Shown piece by piece: positions 32,415-45,400 of a stretch of DNA of 64,000 bases (position 1 is its first letter; every line of letters starts with the position of its first letter). The stretch lies in NCBI GenBank assembly GCA_015039365.1, contig WION01000004.1, positions 1-64,000 of the forward strand. The letters run 5' to 3'. The position numbers were made by a program, and so were the translations under genes. This DNA comes from Amanita rubescens. Taxonomy: Eukaryota; Basidiomycota; Agaricomycetes; Agaricales; Amanitaceae. The notes beneath the pieces are model-generated. The model was not told where the DNA came from and did not search any database. It saw nothing but the letters and a program-made list of their open reading frames with translations.

Positions 32415-34706
32415 ATGTTCGCAGGTCGCTTCACCCGCCTCCTGCTTCACCGCCCGCCTCCCCGCCCGTTTCCCCGTCTCTCCGCCCCTCGCCTCCGTCT
32501 TCGTCCGCTCCGCCTCTTTCCTGTCGCCGGTGGTCTACTGCTGCTCGTCATTCCGGCCCGCCTTACCCCGTCCTCCGTCCTCACCGACCCTGCCCCCATC
32601 ACCATCACCTGTCCCGACTCACCCCTCACCATCACCTCCCCCTCTAAAGTCCATATCTCCCTCACCCGTCGTATCCTCTACATTCTTCGCAATTCTATAT
32701 GGGAACCTATACTCACCGCAAAGCGCTTTGTCCATCTCTTAGTCCTCTTCATGCCCGTCATCATCTGTAGCCCCATGCTTCTCGTTGGCAGACCAGAGAA
32801 GCGTTTCAAAGGCGATAGGTGGGGCGCAGTCTGGTGGTACGATCTTCTCGTCCAGCAGATGTCAGCAGCAGGCCCTACCTTCATCAAGGTGTGCACCATT
32901 CTTCGTTATATGCGTGTTCTTATTCTCTCTTTCTAGCTTGCGCAGTGGGCTGCATCCAGGGCAGATTTGTTCCCGACCCTCATGTGCGAAAAATTGGGCA
33001 CGTTGCATTCACGCGGAAAACAACACTCACTAGAGCATACAAAGAACGTCATAGAACGTGTCTTTCAACGTCCCTTTGATCAGGTGTTTGAAGAGTTCGA
33101 TGGCAAGCCTATTGGAACTGGCGCCATCGCCCAGGTACAGCTTTTATCTACGTAACATTTCGCCTGACTCGTTTCCCCTCTAGGTATACCGAGCTACTCT
33201 AAAAAAAGACTTGATACCGCCCTCATACCTCGGTCCGCGCCGAACGGGAAAAAAACACAGGACACCTGCGGGTGCCTTGGCTCCCGTCATTTTACATGAA
33301 CCCCCTCCCTCCGTTCCATCTGCTGCCGTGGCCATCAAAATACTCCACCCTAATGTCGAGAAAATGATATCTCGTGATCTCTCCATCATGGCTTTCTTTG
33401 CCCGCTGTATATCCTTCATTCCTGGTATGCAATGGCTTTCCCTACCTCAAGAGGTGGAAGTCTTTGGTAACCTTATGTCACGCCAACTGGACCTGAGAAA
33501 TGAAGCCGATAACTTGGAGACTTTTGAACATAATTTCGCTTATAGAAGAGTTCCCGTAACATTTCCTCGGTCTTTGAAACTCTGGTCAACAAAAGATATT
33601 CTTGTCGAAGAATATGAAAATGCCGTCTCCATGGAATATTTCCTCGCTAATGGCGCCGGTCCCTTTGATGAGCAATTAGCAACCATCGGGCTAGATGCAT
33701 TTTTGGTATGATGGTGTTGCTCATTTGGCGGAATGCTTATGCTTTATTTAGCATATGCTTTTACTAGACAATTTTGTCCACGCTGACCTCCATCCTGGTA
33801 ACATTATGATCAAATTCATCAAGCCACCCAACACGATAATTTACATACAAAGCTTATTCAATCACTTCTTCCGTAAAGCAGGCCAGGTTACGAACGTGTC
33901 TAGTTCTGAAAATGGCCTATTTGTTCCTGCAGATCATTCAGACTCGGATCGTATTGTGGAACGTCTGCGCCAACTCAGACGTTCCCCAGATGCCTGGACG
34001 GCAGAGTTGAATTCATTACATCAGGAAGGTTATATGCCTGAAATTGTGTTCATCGACGCCGGCCTCGTCACTACCCTCGATGCGACCAATCGAAGAAACT
34101 TTATTGACCTCTTTAGAGCAGTGGCCGAGTTTGATGGCTATAGAGTGGGACAGTTAATGGTGGAGCGCTCGCGATCACCGGAATTAGCCATTGACACGGA
34201 AACATTTGCCCTGAAAATGCAGCATCTGGTGTTATCCATCAAACGCAAGACATTTTCTCTTGGTCAGATCAAAATATCCAATTTGCTCACGGAGGTCCTC
34301 AAAGCGGTTAGAAAGCATCACGTCAGGATGGAAGGCGATTTTATCAATACCGTTATCGCAATCCTATTACTTGAAGGCATTGGCAGGCGGCTTGATCCCA
34401 ATTTGGACCTTTTTGCTAGTGCCCTTCCCATCCTAAGGCAACTGGGTGGAAGTATGGCGACAAGAGAGAACATCAACAAGAATCTTCCTTCAAGCGAGCT
34501 GGGCGCCTTGCTGAAGGTGCGCTTCTGTGCTAGCTCCAAAGGCATATATTTACACTATTCTAGGTCTGGGTGTGGGTCGAAGCCCGCTCATTCATCTCGG
34601 CTGCTATCGTTAATGCGGATGACCTTGTTAAATACGACCTGTGAGTGGGCTCTCTGATTCACGACACTCACTGATCCGTATTTCCAGATTATGTCCAAGT
34701 ATATAA
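32415..34706 (+). CDS. CQD1: UbiB-family atypical kinase, CQD1/ADCK2-like (YPL109c)
   Basis: Six exons (32415-32888, 32937-33134, 33184-33705, 33752-34516, 34564-34640, 34688-34706) add to 684 residues with no break. The N-terminus is a long Arg/Pro-rich mitochondrial presequence, then a hydrophobic segment (FVHLLVLFMPVIICSPMLLV) likely in the inner membrane. UbiB signatures follow: the KxGQ-type region AGPTFIKLAQWAASRADLFP, the Ala-rich loop GTGAIAQVYRA, the lysine in VAIKILHPNVEKM, the catalytic loop HADLHPGN, and IDAGL in place of DFG. Family knowledge: yeast Cqd1 controls cellular distribution of coenzyme Q; ADCK2 is the human counterpart. Mushroom mating-type papers list this gene as YPL109c among A-locus neighbours, which agrees with its place here. 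Confidence 0.93.
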
Positions 34707-34796
34707 AGTACCTGCGGACTGGATGCATAATCATAGATTTGTAGTAAATGTTAGATTACAAGTACAATTAATTTTAATCTTACAAGTGTATGATTG

Positions 34797-36827
34797 TCAC
34801 GCTCTCTGGAATCTGACTCCAGCTGAAGGGTATGCTAAAATATCTCCATCCCAATAGATCAAATCAATAGGTGCCCCGCGACTGTTATACCCTCCATCAA
34901 TGCTAATCCAATACGGCATACATCCCATGAGGGGGTTCCGATTAAGCTCCTTTCGACCAAACGCTAGTCTGAAGGACAATGTACAACTGTGAGGAACACA
35001 AGAAAAAAACAATAACTTACCGAAACTCGCCAAAACGCCCTGTGCTCCACAGAGTCACAGGTTCAGACTTCTTGGCAGGGTCAATCTTCGTGCTCTGTAC
35101 GAGAGCCAGAATATCCACACCACGAACATAGAGGCGAGTTAGAGACAAGGCACCGGCAATCACCTTCACAACTGCAATTTCGCCTTTCCTACTCGTCACC
35201 CATGTTCCTTCGTACAGTTCAAACATGTAGCGTCTTAGGATGCCCTCAAACGCAGGTTGGTACAAAGACGCTATCTCCTGAACGATGGTGGAAGTATCAA
35301 TAAAGGTACCCGTCGACAAGACAATAACCCCAAATGACAGTTCTTGGTGAATGGCAAACTCGGATTGATAACCAGGAAGGCTGCCCCCTGCAGTATTTCT
35401 CAACACAAAAAAGTAATTCAAGATCAAGAAAAACAACCTTTCGTGTACAGCCGACCGTCTCCAGCCTTTAGAATCTCCCATGGCGCACCAGATGATTCAA
35501 ATGTGCCAACCCAAGATTGCCAAGTGTGTAGCGGTCGTAACCATTCGCGCAAGACGTGCTGTGAAATAACACCTCCCTCCGCCGTTGGTGATAGAAACGT
35601 TCTCATGACTTTAACGAGGTCAGCAAGAGAGCTAAACTGCCCGCCGGCAGGGTCATCCGAGTCATCGAATACATAGTCCTGGATATATTGAATGAGGACA
35701 GACGAAACTATAGATACTTTACAACGTACAGCCCAGTCTGCATCTCGCGAGGGTACTGCTATATGGCTCGAAAGCAGAGGATCGGAAGGTATCCTATAGA
35801 AGCTGCTGTGCAGTCCAATTGGATTCAAAATATCCCTCTGGACAAGTTCTCGGTGCGAGTCAGGCTCAATATCTGGGCTGTCACTAGCTTTGCGATTTGC
35901 CGCAACATTTGCTAATCCCAGCAGATCAAAGCCTGAATTGGAATATATCGGGAACAGATAGGGTTCGTTGATGAGAGGATACTTGGCGACAGACCGTAGG
36001 AGTGTGTCGTAGCTTCTCTTCGGTACCGCGCCAAAAGACTGATTTGCCGCCCACGAGTTCTTATCGGGCCAATTGTCAATATCGATTGGGGGATAGTCTC
36101 TTCCTATGCCTGGATCGAGATTCAGGCTGTCATAACGTTACGGTGATGATGAGAACATACCTGACAAGTGACTCGCCAGCTGGCGTAAGGTAATGTGAGG
36201 ACGAGAATCTACAACTTCATGATCCATTCCATTCAAATATTCAGACCAGCCGTAGGAAGGATATGTAACATTTGGCAGGTGCTTTTCCACTGGGTCATCC
36301 CTAGTACAGAATTAACTCATCGTGATTCGAGGACAGCATTCGACTCGCCAATTTAGAGCACCGCGCTCACGCAGAATAAGAGTTTCCAGAACAGTAAAGA
36401 CCTTTGTTATACTAGCAATACGATAGATGGAATCCCGATTGACTTCTCCTCGTCTATTTGGATCCGTCTCGTTGGCGCGCAATGAACCATATCCATGTTC
36501 AAATATAGCACCAGCTGGCGTCACTACAGCGACGGCAAGACTGTCGATATTTGTATTGCTTGTGTGCAGAGAGAGATACTGGTGAAGGGTTTGAGACGGG
36601 AAAAATAATTCCTTATCATTTGCCGGTGGGGGGTATAGTCCAAGTAAATTAGGTTTTGGAGGTTGGCAAAGATTGTATGCGGCGTGGGATGCGGACCTGG
36701 CCTTCCGCCTGTGATCGTACCACAGTACGATGAGAAGCGCGCCAAAAGCAAGGCACACTCTTATCGAAAGAAGAGGCAATCTTCGTGCGGAGCGTGCCGC
36801 TTCAAACAGGGCGCCTTTCTCTGCCAT
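34797..36827 (-). CDS. Membrane-anchored beta-lactamase-like serine hydrolase
   Basis: The start at 36827 gives a basic cytosolic end and one membrane segment (LLSIRVCLAFGALLIVLWY), so a type II membrane or signal-anchored protein is likely. The serine beta-lactamase/penicillin-binding fold is shown by SxxK in YRIASITKVFTVLETLILRE (about residue 140) and YxN in FPIYSNSGFDLLGLANV, plus the HITLRQLASHLSG block. The C-terminal part (LPGYQSEFAIHQELSFGVIV) is of the class C/esterase type, ending with a beta-rich domain and stop at 34797. Family knowledge: fungal members (LACTB or class C-like) act on unknown esters or amides and are not antibiotic-resistance enzymes as such. Seven or so introns are implied; I fixed only part of the junctions. 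It is convergent with CQD1 and divergent from REV7. Confidence 0.83.
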
Positions 36828-36943
36828 TATAGAGCGTCGTGTACTAAGGCGGTGCCGTTCATGAACTTGACATGGCCGCAGTTCAGCCGGGCCGGTAACT
36901 CGTTATGCCAGAAGTAGACTGCAGGCTATTCTAGTCCAATGAC

Positions 36944-38000
36944 ATGTCTGGAAACAAATCTCTGACCTACAACCGTAAGCCGCACATTATAGCGTCGCTA
37001 CTGCTGATAACTTCCCCATTCCAGAGGCCATACATGCCATTGTCGAGTTCAGTACGTATTCATGCTAACTTTGAATGAATCGTTGTTAATCAGCTTCAGT
37101 CGAGGTCGCCATCCACAATATCCTATATGTGCGCCAGGTGTATCCTGCCGAGCTTTTCGTGCGTCGCAAGAAGTACAACACGCCTGTGTTTCAGTCACGT
37201 CATCCTGCCTTGAATGAATATATCTCCGGAGCCGTCAAAGCCGCAGGGGAAGAGATCGCTTTGGTACGCTTAGTATGCATCCCCACTGTCCACACTTAAC
37301 GGTCCAACATTATCTACTCAAGGGAACAGTCAGTAAAGTCGTTGTCGTCATCAAGGATAAGGATCATGTCGCTTTGGAGCGCTTCATATTTTCCATCGAA
37401 AATATGATTCAAGTAGAGGCGTTCGATAAAGATACGAGGTACGATTAGTTCAAATTGATGTTCATTTGCGCGACTCGGCATGACCCAACCAAGCGTCGAG
37501 AATGCCATGTCAACCGCCTCTCTTGGACTATACTTCAGGTCCTTCCTTGTAAAGCTCAGCATGATGGAATCGGTTCTTGGACTTTTAGGCCTCGGCGGTA
37601 ACATTCATCCCACGAATTCTGTCGTGCTTTGTCTGACAAGGGTTAAGACGACGCATCATTTGCAATAGTTCTTGAGCTTAAAGACAACAAGGCCCCCAGC
37701 GTGAGCGCAGATAAGGTCTGTAAAGCGATTTACAAATTCTCTGTTATCGCTCATGAACAATAGGAACCGCCACCGTGGATCCCAGCAGATGCGCAACATA
37801 CGACTCTAGGTGCATCTGACAAAGCAGAGTTGCACATGGTACGAGCTGTGAACACTGGCATAATTAACGTATGTCTCCAGTCAAAAAAGGGACCGAAGTA
37901 GTCTGTAACATATCTTTAGCTGTCGCTTGCTATCCAGGAGTCGGACGTTAAGCTAGAACGAGAAAGGGTTCAGGAAGTGAAGGGCGCAGAAAAATCTTAA
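36944..38000 (+). CDS. REV7: REV7/MAD2B, HORMA-domain DNA polymerase zeta subunit
   Basis: Eight exons (36944-36974, 37025-37051, 37100-37263, 37323-37438, 37494-37597, 37648-37715, 37764-37868, 37920-38000) give 231 residues with no break. The product begins [19 protein letters not shown] and shows the HORMA core [20 protein letters not shown], then [48 protein letters not shown] and the safety-belt region [18 protein letters not shown]. Family knowledge: REV7 bridges REV3 and REV1 in translesion synthesis and also serves in chromosome biology. Exon 2 is only 27 nt. It is convergent with SNX4; the stops are 80 bp apart. Confidence 0.93.
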
Positions 38001-38080
38001 GTTCTCGGGTTTATTGAAAATATAAAGGTTGGTACGTTATTTGATAATACACAAGTGCTAAGAACAACATATATACACAC

Positions 38081-39902
38081 TCAAACGTCCACGCGTATCC
38101 GTTGAATGATGGGTATGATTCTCTCCCATTCTTCCATGGCCTTGAGATCGATGAGTAAATCGTAGTCATAGGGAGGGAAGGAGCACTGACTGCTTTGTAA
38201 AATTCAATTTGACCATTTGCAAGATTTGCAAGCAGTTCTTTCATTTCGGCTTCCTTGGCGTACTGAAAGATAGCCTGTTCTCGTAAAGTTTCATCACTAA
38301 AGGCATCAGATGTTTCGTGAGCTGTCGTGACGGCATCTTGGAGCTGTTTAGGGTTGACGATCAGCTAATGAAGGATAGAAAGTACAAAGTGACTTACCTC
38401 CTTGATTTTAATGTCCATCTTGCGCATTTTTTCTACGCGATGCCTGTCATCGTCAGCGCCCCGGATAGCATCTACTCGATCCCTGAGATATGCGCCAAGA
38501 CCGAGGCCTGTACTTCCTGCATGTCCATGAATCACAGCGGAGAGCCTATCTCGCTCTGTTGTTACATTAGATAGGTACTTGGAAAGCTCCTCAAAATCAA
38601 GTTGTTTTTGGTCACGTAATCTGAGTACCGCCCGATTGGCATGTGAATATGTGAGAAGTGAATGGAGGTGAATGAGTAGAGGATCTGTTGTCGTTTGTGT
38701 CTATATCTCTTCGTGAGAATGGTGAATCTTTCTTGGGTCATGGACTTACTTGATGTCTTAGCAAAGCGGAAAACTCGAGCAGTGTATTGGAGAACTGATT
38801 AAGAGGCTCCGTGATCCCAGACTCCAGAAAACCTAAGCCTTGTACAGCGACTGCTAGATCATGGTAGTCGGCCGTAAAGTCTTCAGCAGATCCAGCAGGA
38901 TTACCATCTCATTTAGTCTCAGATTTTCGGCGCAGAGAAAAAGATAAGGAGAGAATTAAATCAACTTACCACTTGTACGGTTTCTAATTCGATTAAAGAG
39001 TCGCTCTGAGGCATTCAGACCCTCCTCGAATTTGTCGACGTCTTCTCGCATGACTAAGAACCGTTCGTCTGGTTTCTTCACACGAGAAAAGGCATTAAGT
39101 AGGGTGTCCGATATGTTTTCAAGAATATTCGGGGATGGCTCTTGTCCGGGAGGGTGCGCAATGTGTTGGTGCATAACAACATTCTACCAGATGAAAGTCT
39201 GGACAGCAGTATTGATGTAAAACGCGTTATCTTACCCATTCTTTAGACTCGAAGAATGCTCGAACAAGAGTGCTACGTTGGAGAGTTGGATGTCGTGCTA
39301 GTCTCTGTAAAAATCGATGGAGTCTATTCACGTTGTTCAGCAACACGAGAAGAAGGAAGAAACTGCTCACTCGAGTCGTCGACGCTCCATAAATTCGGGA
39401 CTAAATCTGTCTCCAGTAATATATTCTGCATGCTCGAGTCATTACCGACCCAAATATTCACAGCACTCCCAACAAACCTAGTCGATGCTTGTCCGGTAAG
39501 GCTGGCACGACGCATGCCGGAAAATCTCTGGAAAGGTGTTCGCGAAGGAAAACAAAGTCCTGGAAACGCCGTCGAGCCGATGGATTGGGTTCAGAGAATA
39601 TAGGGAGATTAGTCTTGAGATATTGTCAGGCTTATCACAGCAACACTGATAGTTCTTCGCTTTACCTTGGCAGAGACTAAATACGAGACGTATGCGTCTT
39701 TCGTCTCCGCTAATTCTTTGACGGGATCCTTGACAGAAGGAACTAGGTAACCTTCCCATTTGGGGTGAAGCGGGTCCTCATGCTCAGCGGTGCTCTGCTT
39801 GAAACCAGGACCAGAAGACAAATGATGTTGTGCTTCATATCTATGCTGGGGAGGTGATTCCCATGTTACGCTGTCAAAGACGTCTTCCTCGTCGCCAAGC
39901 AT
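38081..39902 (-). CDS. SNX4: Sorting nexin SNX4/Atg24 (PX-BAR)
   Basis: The start at 39902 gives an acidic leader (MLGDEEDVFDSVTWESPPQH), then the PX domain opening DPVKELAETKDAYVSYLVSA, continuing in exons at about 39,640-39,300 with the RRRFQDF-type block and the RLEY region. The BAR half includes SPNILENISDTLLNAFSRVK, DVDKFEEGLNASERLFNRIR, DPLLIHLHSLLTYSHANRAV and LRDQKQLDFEELSKYLSNV, ending MEEWERIIPIIQRIRVDV with stop at 38083-38081. Family knowledge: SNX4 dimers bind PI3P on endosomes, recycle the SNARE Snc1 and take part in selective autophagy. About nine exons are implied, and frames agree where I checked. It is divergent from the PTM1-like gene with 93 bp between start codons. Confidence 0.88.
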
Positions 39903-39995
39903 GCGTTAAGAATGAGACAAACTCGAAGCGTAGTAACGGCACAGTCGTTGATCATACAAGTGTAAACAATCTTTCTGCCACACCTTCAAGTTCTT

Positions 39996-42390
39996 ATGCT
40001 GGGCAGGCTTGTCCTCCTCGGCTTTTTGGCCTGCCTTACTCTTGCCTATGAGGCTCCAATAGTAGACACAGGTACGTCGTTTCATAGGGCATGCAGTGAG
40101 ACTAATTCTCTTTGCAGATTACTCGCGTCAAATATGTAGTGGAATGTGGAGTGGTACCTCCACTTACATTAACGGTAATACCAAGCACCTCTCAACATTA
40201 ATTCAAGCTCATTCGCACGTAGTAACCTTTGAGCCTGAATCGCAGGGCCAGGTGGCAATGGTGATATATGAATGGGCAGACTCGGGCTATCTTGGGAAAG
40301 TTATTGACCCCAACGCGGACTATTTACCCGTGAGTTGCTTGGATGTTGCAACAAGAGTAGCCTCAGTTAACACATAGCAGAAAACTTATGTCTGCACAAC
40401 CAGCGTAATGGCAGCTGGTCACTGTACCCAGGCGCAGCTCGGTCAATTCATAATCGACCTACCCGAAGGCAAATCAATAAGTAACACTAGTTTCTGGTCT
40501 GCAAGGGTAGTGCTCCCCGATAAAAGCGTCGAGTCCAATACGACTGCTGTAGATCTACAGCACAATGCGGCAGGTAGTCCAACATCGCCTCCCAGCGAGC
40601 GCGCATCGCCTTGGAGACGAGGCCTTTCATCAACTCCAGATCGTACGCTGTCCCGTCGTCAATCATCGAACATCAGCCCTCAAAGTCCACACCATTATAC
40701 GGAGTCAATTCATTACATTGTTGAAAGACGGGTTATTACTGCGTTGGTATGTGGATCACGATGTTCATTAATGCCACAATATTCAGTATCCTCGACCAGC
40801 TGTTGTTCCCGTCACTCTGCAATCCCCTACTGTACGGAGGGACGCTCTTCACGCGACCTACAAGGGCACCGTAATGTTTCGTAACGCCTTTGATGGAAAA
40901 TTGCCGGCCACGGATTATCCCAAAGTTAACGTATGTCCATCTCAAGTATTTATCTATGCCATGACGTACATTTCGTTTCCAGTTTTACTTCATGATGTTC
41001 CTTTTCTACGCAGTATTGGCGTGTCTCTGGGGTTGGCTTTGTTACAAGCACGTACACGAGCTTCTGCCCATTCAGGTGCGTCAAGCTCAATCGTGTATAT
41101 ATTGTTGGTATACTGACTCTATCGAAGTATTATTTATCAGGTCTAGTTGGCTTAGTACTTATAGAAATGGTTGCCAACTGGGGTCCGTTCCGTTTGCTCC
41201 TGCATAGTATTCTATTTATCTTTCTGCAGCCTACTATCGATACCTCAACGCTCATGGCAAGTCAACAGCTTCGACCGTGTTTTTGATCGTCGGTATGTTT
41301 TCGAACGTGCCGTTGTCTTGCTAGTTTACCCTCATTCTTTCCCAGTGGCAGTACTCGACGCAGGTCGTAATTCTATGTCCTTCTTCATGCTCCTCGTTGT
41401 CTCTCTTGGGCTCAGTGTTGTCAGGGAAACGTTAGGGAGGACAATGATTAGGTGCAAGGTGTTGGCCGCAGCGCATTTCGTCTTTGGAAGTAAGTCTAGC
41501 CAATATGGGGTTGGAAAACTTAACCGTCCCCAGTACTGTATTCTATTGGCATTGTCGAATTGGAAATACGGTCGACCTCAGGCATAATCCTTCTATTATT
41601 CATCGTTCCTTTGGCCTTCACCCTGAGCGGATTCTTACTATGGATTATGTATGCATTAAACGGTTAGTCCCGCAACCAGCATAAGGATAGCCCTTTCTAA
41701 TATGAAATACAGCCACTATCGCACAGTTACAGTCTCGCAAACAGCACTACAAACTTAGCAAGTTCACAAAGTTACATCGGATCTTACTGCTCGTTGTTGT
41801 TGTGATTATCGCTTTCTTCGTTGTTTCATCATTTGTTTTCTCCGGACGGCTCGCAGAAGGTATTATCCCACGATGTGCTATGGAGTCCAGTAGCTTACTT
41901 GCTGATAGACTACGCGGCAAGATCGTGGAAAGTTCAGTGGTGGTTACTAGATGGATGGATGGCCTTACTTTATCTTGCGGCGTTTTCTGCCATTCTATAT
42001 CTCTGGAGACCATCGGTGGGCAACGGAAGATAAGTCGCTTCTCCAGTCTTGCCCTTAACGCGATAAACTTATCTTGGATTCTTCACATTGGTCTTATCAG
42101 ATGAATTAGCCCAAGATGAGGCCGAAGTAGAAGATTATGACCTTGAATCGTTCGAACGCCGTGGGAGAGGGCACCCTGAGGATGAAGATGATGATGCGAC
42201 TCTTGTTGGTCGACGAGGCGATGACCATGAGACCATTTCAAATGATATCGTGTTTGAAATTGGTGATGAAGATGGGGGAAGTGAGGATGAAGATGAGAAT
42301 AAGACCAAAAAGCGCCGAGCAGAACGCTCGCGTAGGGATAATGGGCAAGGGGAGGAAAGTCTAGGTTTGGTAAGTGGTCGGGAAGACTGA
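39996..42390 (+). CDS. PTM1/GPR107-like seven-transmembrane Golgi protein
   Basis: The start at 39996 gives a signal peptide (MLGRLVLLGFLACLTLAYEA) and then a lumenal domain with several Cys residues (QICSGMWSGTSTYIN, KTYVCTTSVMAAGHC, N-glycosylation sites such as NTSFW and NTTAVD). After YPKVNFYFMMFLFYAVLACL the seven-helix region begins, with blocks such as DAGRNSMSFFMLLVVSLGLS and WWLLDGWMALLYLAAFSAIL, and the protein ends with a long acidic and basic cytosolic tail (DEDDDATLVGRR, EDEDENKTKKRRAERSRR). This architecture is that of the lung-seven-TM family (yeast Ptm1, human GPR107/108), which resides in Golgi and endosomes. About ten introns are implied. Junctions near 40,560-40,790 look longer than the family average and may include a retained segment. 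Confidence 0.87.
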
Positions 42391-42450
42391 TGTTTCCAAC
42401 TTTTGTAATATACATGCGTAGTACTACTATATTAATTTGCAACCATCCCC

Positions 42451-45400
42451 TCAATCCCTAATTCGCCCTGACGAAACTGTATAAAGTCGCGCAGCGATAT
42501 TCATACTCTGGAGCTCCTATAGTAAAGGTTTAGCAACCAAATGAAATGACGACACGAATTACATACCTGGAATAATAACTTCGCAGCATAAGGAATGTAT
42601 AATTGGGAGCAAGCAGTTTTATTCTTGCAAGCGCGGCACTGCAATTATGGTTTTAGTCCCCGGTTCGACTTCAATGAAACATCACTTACTTCAAAACTTT
42701 GCTTTTTCTACATCGGTTTAAGGTGCTTAAGTGATAGCAAGACGGAAATCAAATAAATGACTTACGAGATTGGCGAATAGCCGTCAAACCACATCTACCA
42801 GGCGCTTAGCATGTCCTGATGAAGGAACAACTAGATGACTTACATGTCGCAAACATGGAGACGATAAGCGTCGCTCGCCTCGAACAAACGTTCTTTCAAG
42901 AAAGCGGCAATACCATGCGATATCATGCAATCTCGCTCCATTTCACCGAAACGCAAACCACCATCTCGGCTCCTACCCTCCACTGGCTGCCGCGTCAAAA
43001 TCTGAACAGGGCCTCGCGCACGAGAGTGGATTTTATCATCAACCATGTGCTTCAAGCGCTGATAGTAGGTTGGTACCTAGGTATATCTGCGCTTGGAGTT
43101 TACGGCCTGTATGACCGTGATACATGACCTCGAGCCCTCGGGACTGGTAGCCTTTCTGTCGCAAGAAGTTAGACACAGACTCCACTGTGAGATCTGTGAA
43201 AGGCGTTGCGTCCCCTTCATTGCCAATCAACGTTGCGACTTTCGACAAGAGACACTCTACAAGATGACCGATAGTCATCCGGGACGGAATAGCATGGGGA
43301 TTAATGATAAGATCAGGTACAATGCCCTCCGCAGTGAAAGGCATATCTTCCTGTCGGTATGTTATTCCTATTGTGCCTTTTTGGCCATGCCGAGAAGCAA
43401 ATTTATCTCCAATCTGTGGAATGCGAGTCGATCGTACCCGGACTTTCACAAACTTCTGACCTTCTGAATTGGTCGTTATTAGAACCTGGTCAACGATGCC
43501 ACTCTCTGTGCTCTTCAATGGTGTCGAGACGTCACGGCGTGTATGTGTCCTCGTACGCTGTCCAAGTTCCTCGCTGTCTGGTGGGATCGGTGCCGTCTTG
43601 CCGATGATAATATCTTCTCCTGTCACGTTCGTGCCAGGAGCAATGAGACCATCATCCTCCAGTTTGTCGTAAGTTCCGTGCTTCATCCGAAGAGTGGTTT
43701 CGCGAGTGGGTTTTTCGAACTCCTCCAGCTGCTGCACGCCACTCTTCTTCTCCAAATCCATGTAACTCCTGTAGTAGATACTGCGGAACAGACCGCGATC
43801 TATAGAACTCTGATTCATGATGACAGAGTCTTCCTGATTATAGCCGCTGTAGCATAAAATGGCTACGATAGCATTCTGCCCAGCAGGAAGTTCGCGGAAC
43901 TTGAGATACTCCATAGATCTGGTGGTTGCAAGCGGTTTTTGTGGATAATACAAGATGTTGGCCATCGTGTCCATGCGAATTAGGAAATTAGTCAGATATA
44001 TGCCCATAGCTTGTTTGCCCATGGCCGACTGGTACGTATTACGAGGCGACTGCTGCAGCATTAGACTTCCATTGCGCCAGATGATTGCCAACATATCTTA
44101 CCTGATTATGATCGGGGAATGGAATGATACTAGCACAGATACCCAGTATCATGCTTGGGTGGATTTCGCAGTGCGTCCACGTATGCGCATTGACACCGGC
44201 TTTCAATCGCGCAGCTGGATCGAAGTCTCCATCGTTTGCATGAGGGTCAACGCCACTCTGCTGTAGACGAGAGTTTTCCAGGTCTTCAGGCGTCATAGAT
44301 ATCATAACTGTTTCCTCCTCCTCTGCGTCAAGCAATTCTACTATGCCCCCCTTCACCAGATGCTCCCATTTGAACGCTTCTTCCCGGTCATTACAGCCAC
44401 TGCTCAACCAACGCACGTGTTTCTTCTGCAGAGCCAATTGTTGATTTTCGACTATGAACAGGGGACGACACACACGGCCTGCATCCGTGTACAACCGTAG
44501 CTCCCTCTCTCGAATATCACGGACAACTGACACTTCTGGACTAATATCGTCCTTTCTGCGCAGTTTTTTAATCGTTTTAACCAAGTTGGCCGGATCTCGA
44601 TGGACACCCATCCAAACACCATTGACGAAGACCTTCGTACATGGAACTGCCGAATGAGCATTTTCTTCCAGCGATTCCAAGCCCCACTCTTCCAAGAACT
44701 CGATTACTGGTGCCGAGTAGGAACCAACTGATATACAAGCCATTAATGCTAAGATTCTTGACGAGACCACAAGCCTGTCCTTCTGGAGTTTCCGCAGGGC
44801 ACACCATTCCCCAGTGTGTATTATGCAGCTGGCGCGGTTTGGCTATTTTGCCTTCTCGTCCCAAAGGTGTATTGCACCGTCGTAAGTGCGATAATGTGGA
44901 AGCGTAAGTGTACCTGTTCAATACTTGTGACACGCCAGCCTTTGAAGACATTGACTTCTTTTGGTCGCCCCAATTGCCAGTAGCAAGTGAATACTTCAGG
45001 CCATTCGTTATCGTTTGGTGCTTTTACTGCAAGAGCGAGGTTAAATTCCTTGTGAGTTTCAACACACTATGCAAACATTAGCGTAATGAGCCTAGGAATA
45101 ACGAGGCAATCTCACCTTCTGCAGATAGCGGTATACGTCTTTGGTTAGCTTCCTGAAAAGCATTCGGAAAAGATTTGCAAGCAAAGGGCCAGCCAGGATC
45201 AAGACGTTTCTTTCCGAAATGATCTCGATCATCAAGTTCGCGCCTCTCCAAGGCTGCCAAGAGGAGTCGATGTATCATGTAACCGAAGAAGTATGCCTTC
45301 TTAGGACTCCGAGCCCTCCGACATGGAGACGTGTGGTAACATCTCTTTTTGTAAAATCTCCTGCGCGTAACGAATTCGACGCTCCCGTGATAAGCCGGTT

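Noticed and set aside
42655..42675. tRNA B-box-like GGTTCGACTTC sequence
   Set aside because: It lies in an RPB2 intron, and no matching A box or foldable cloverleaf is present around it.
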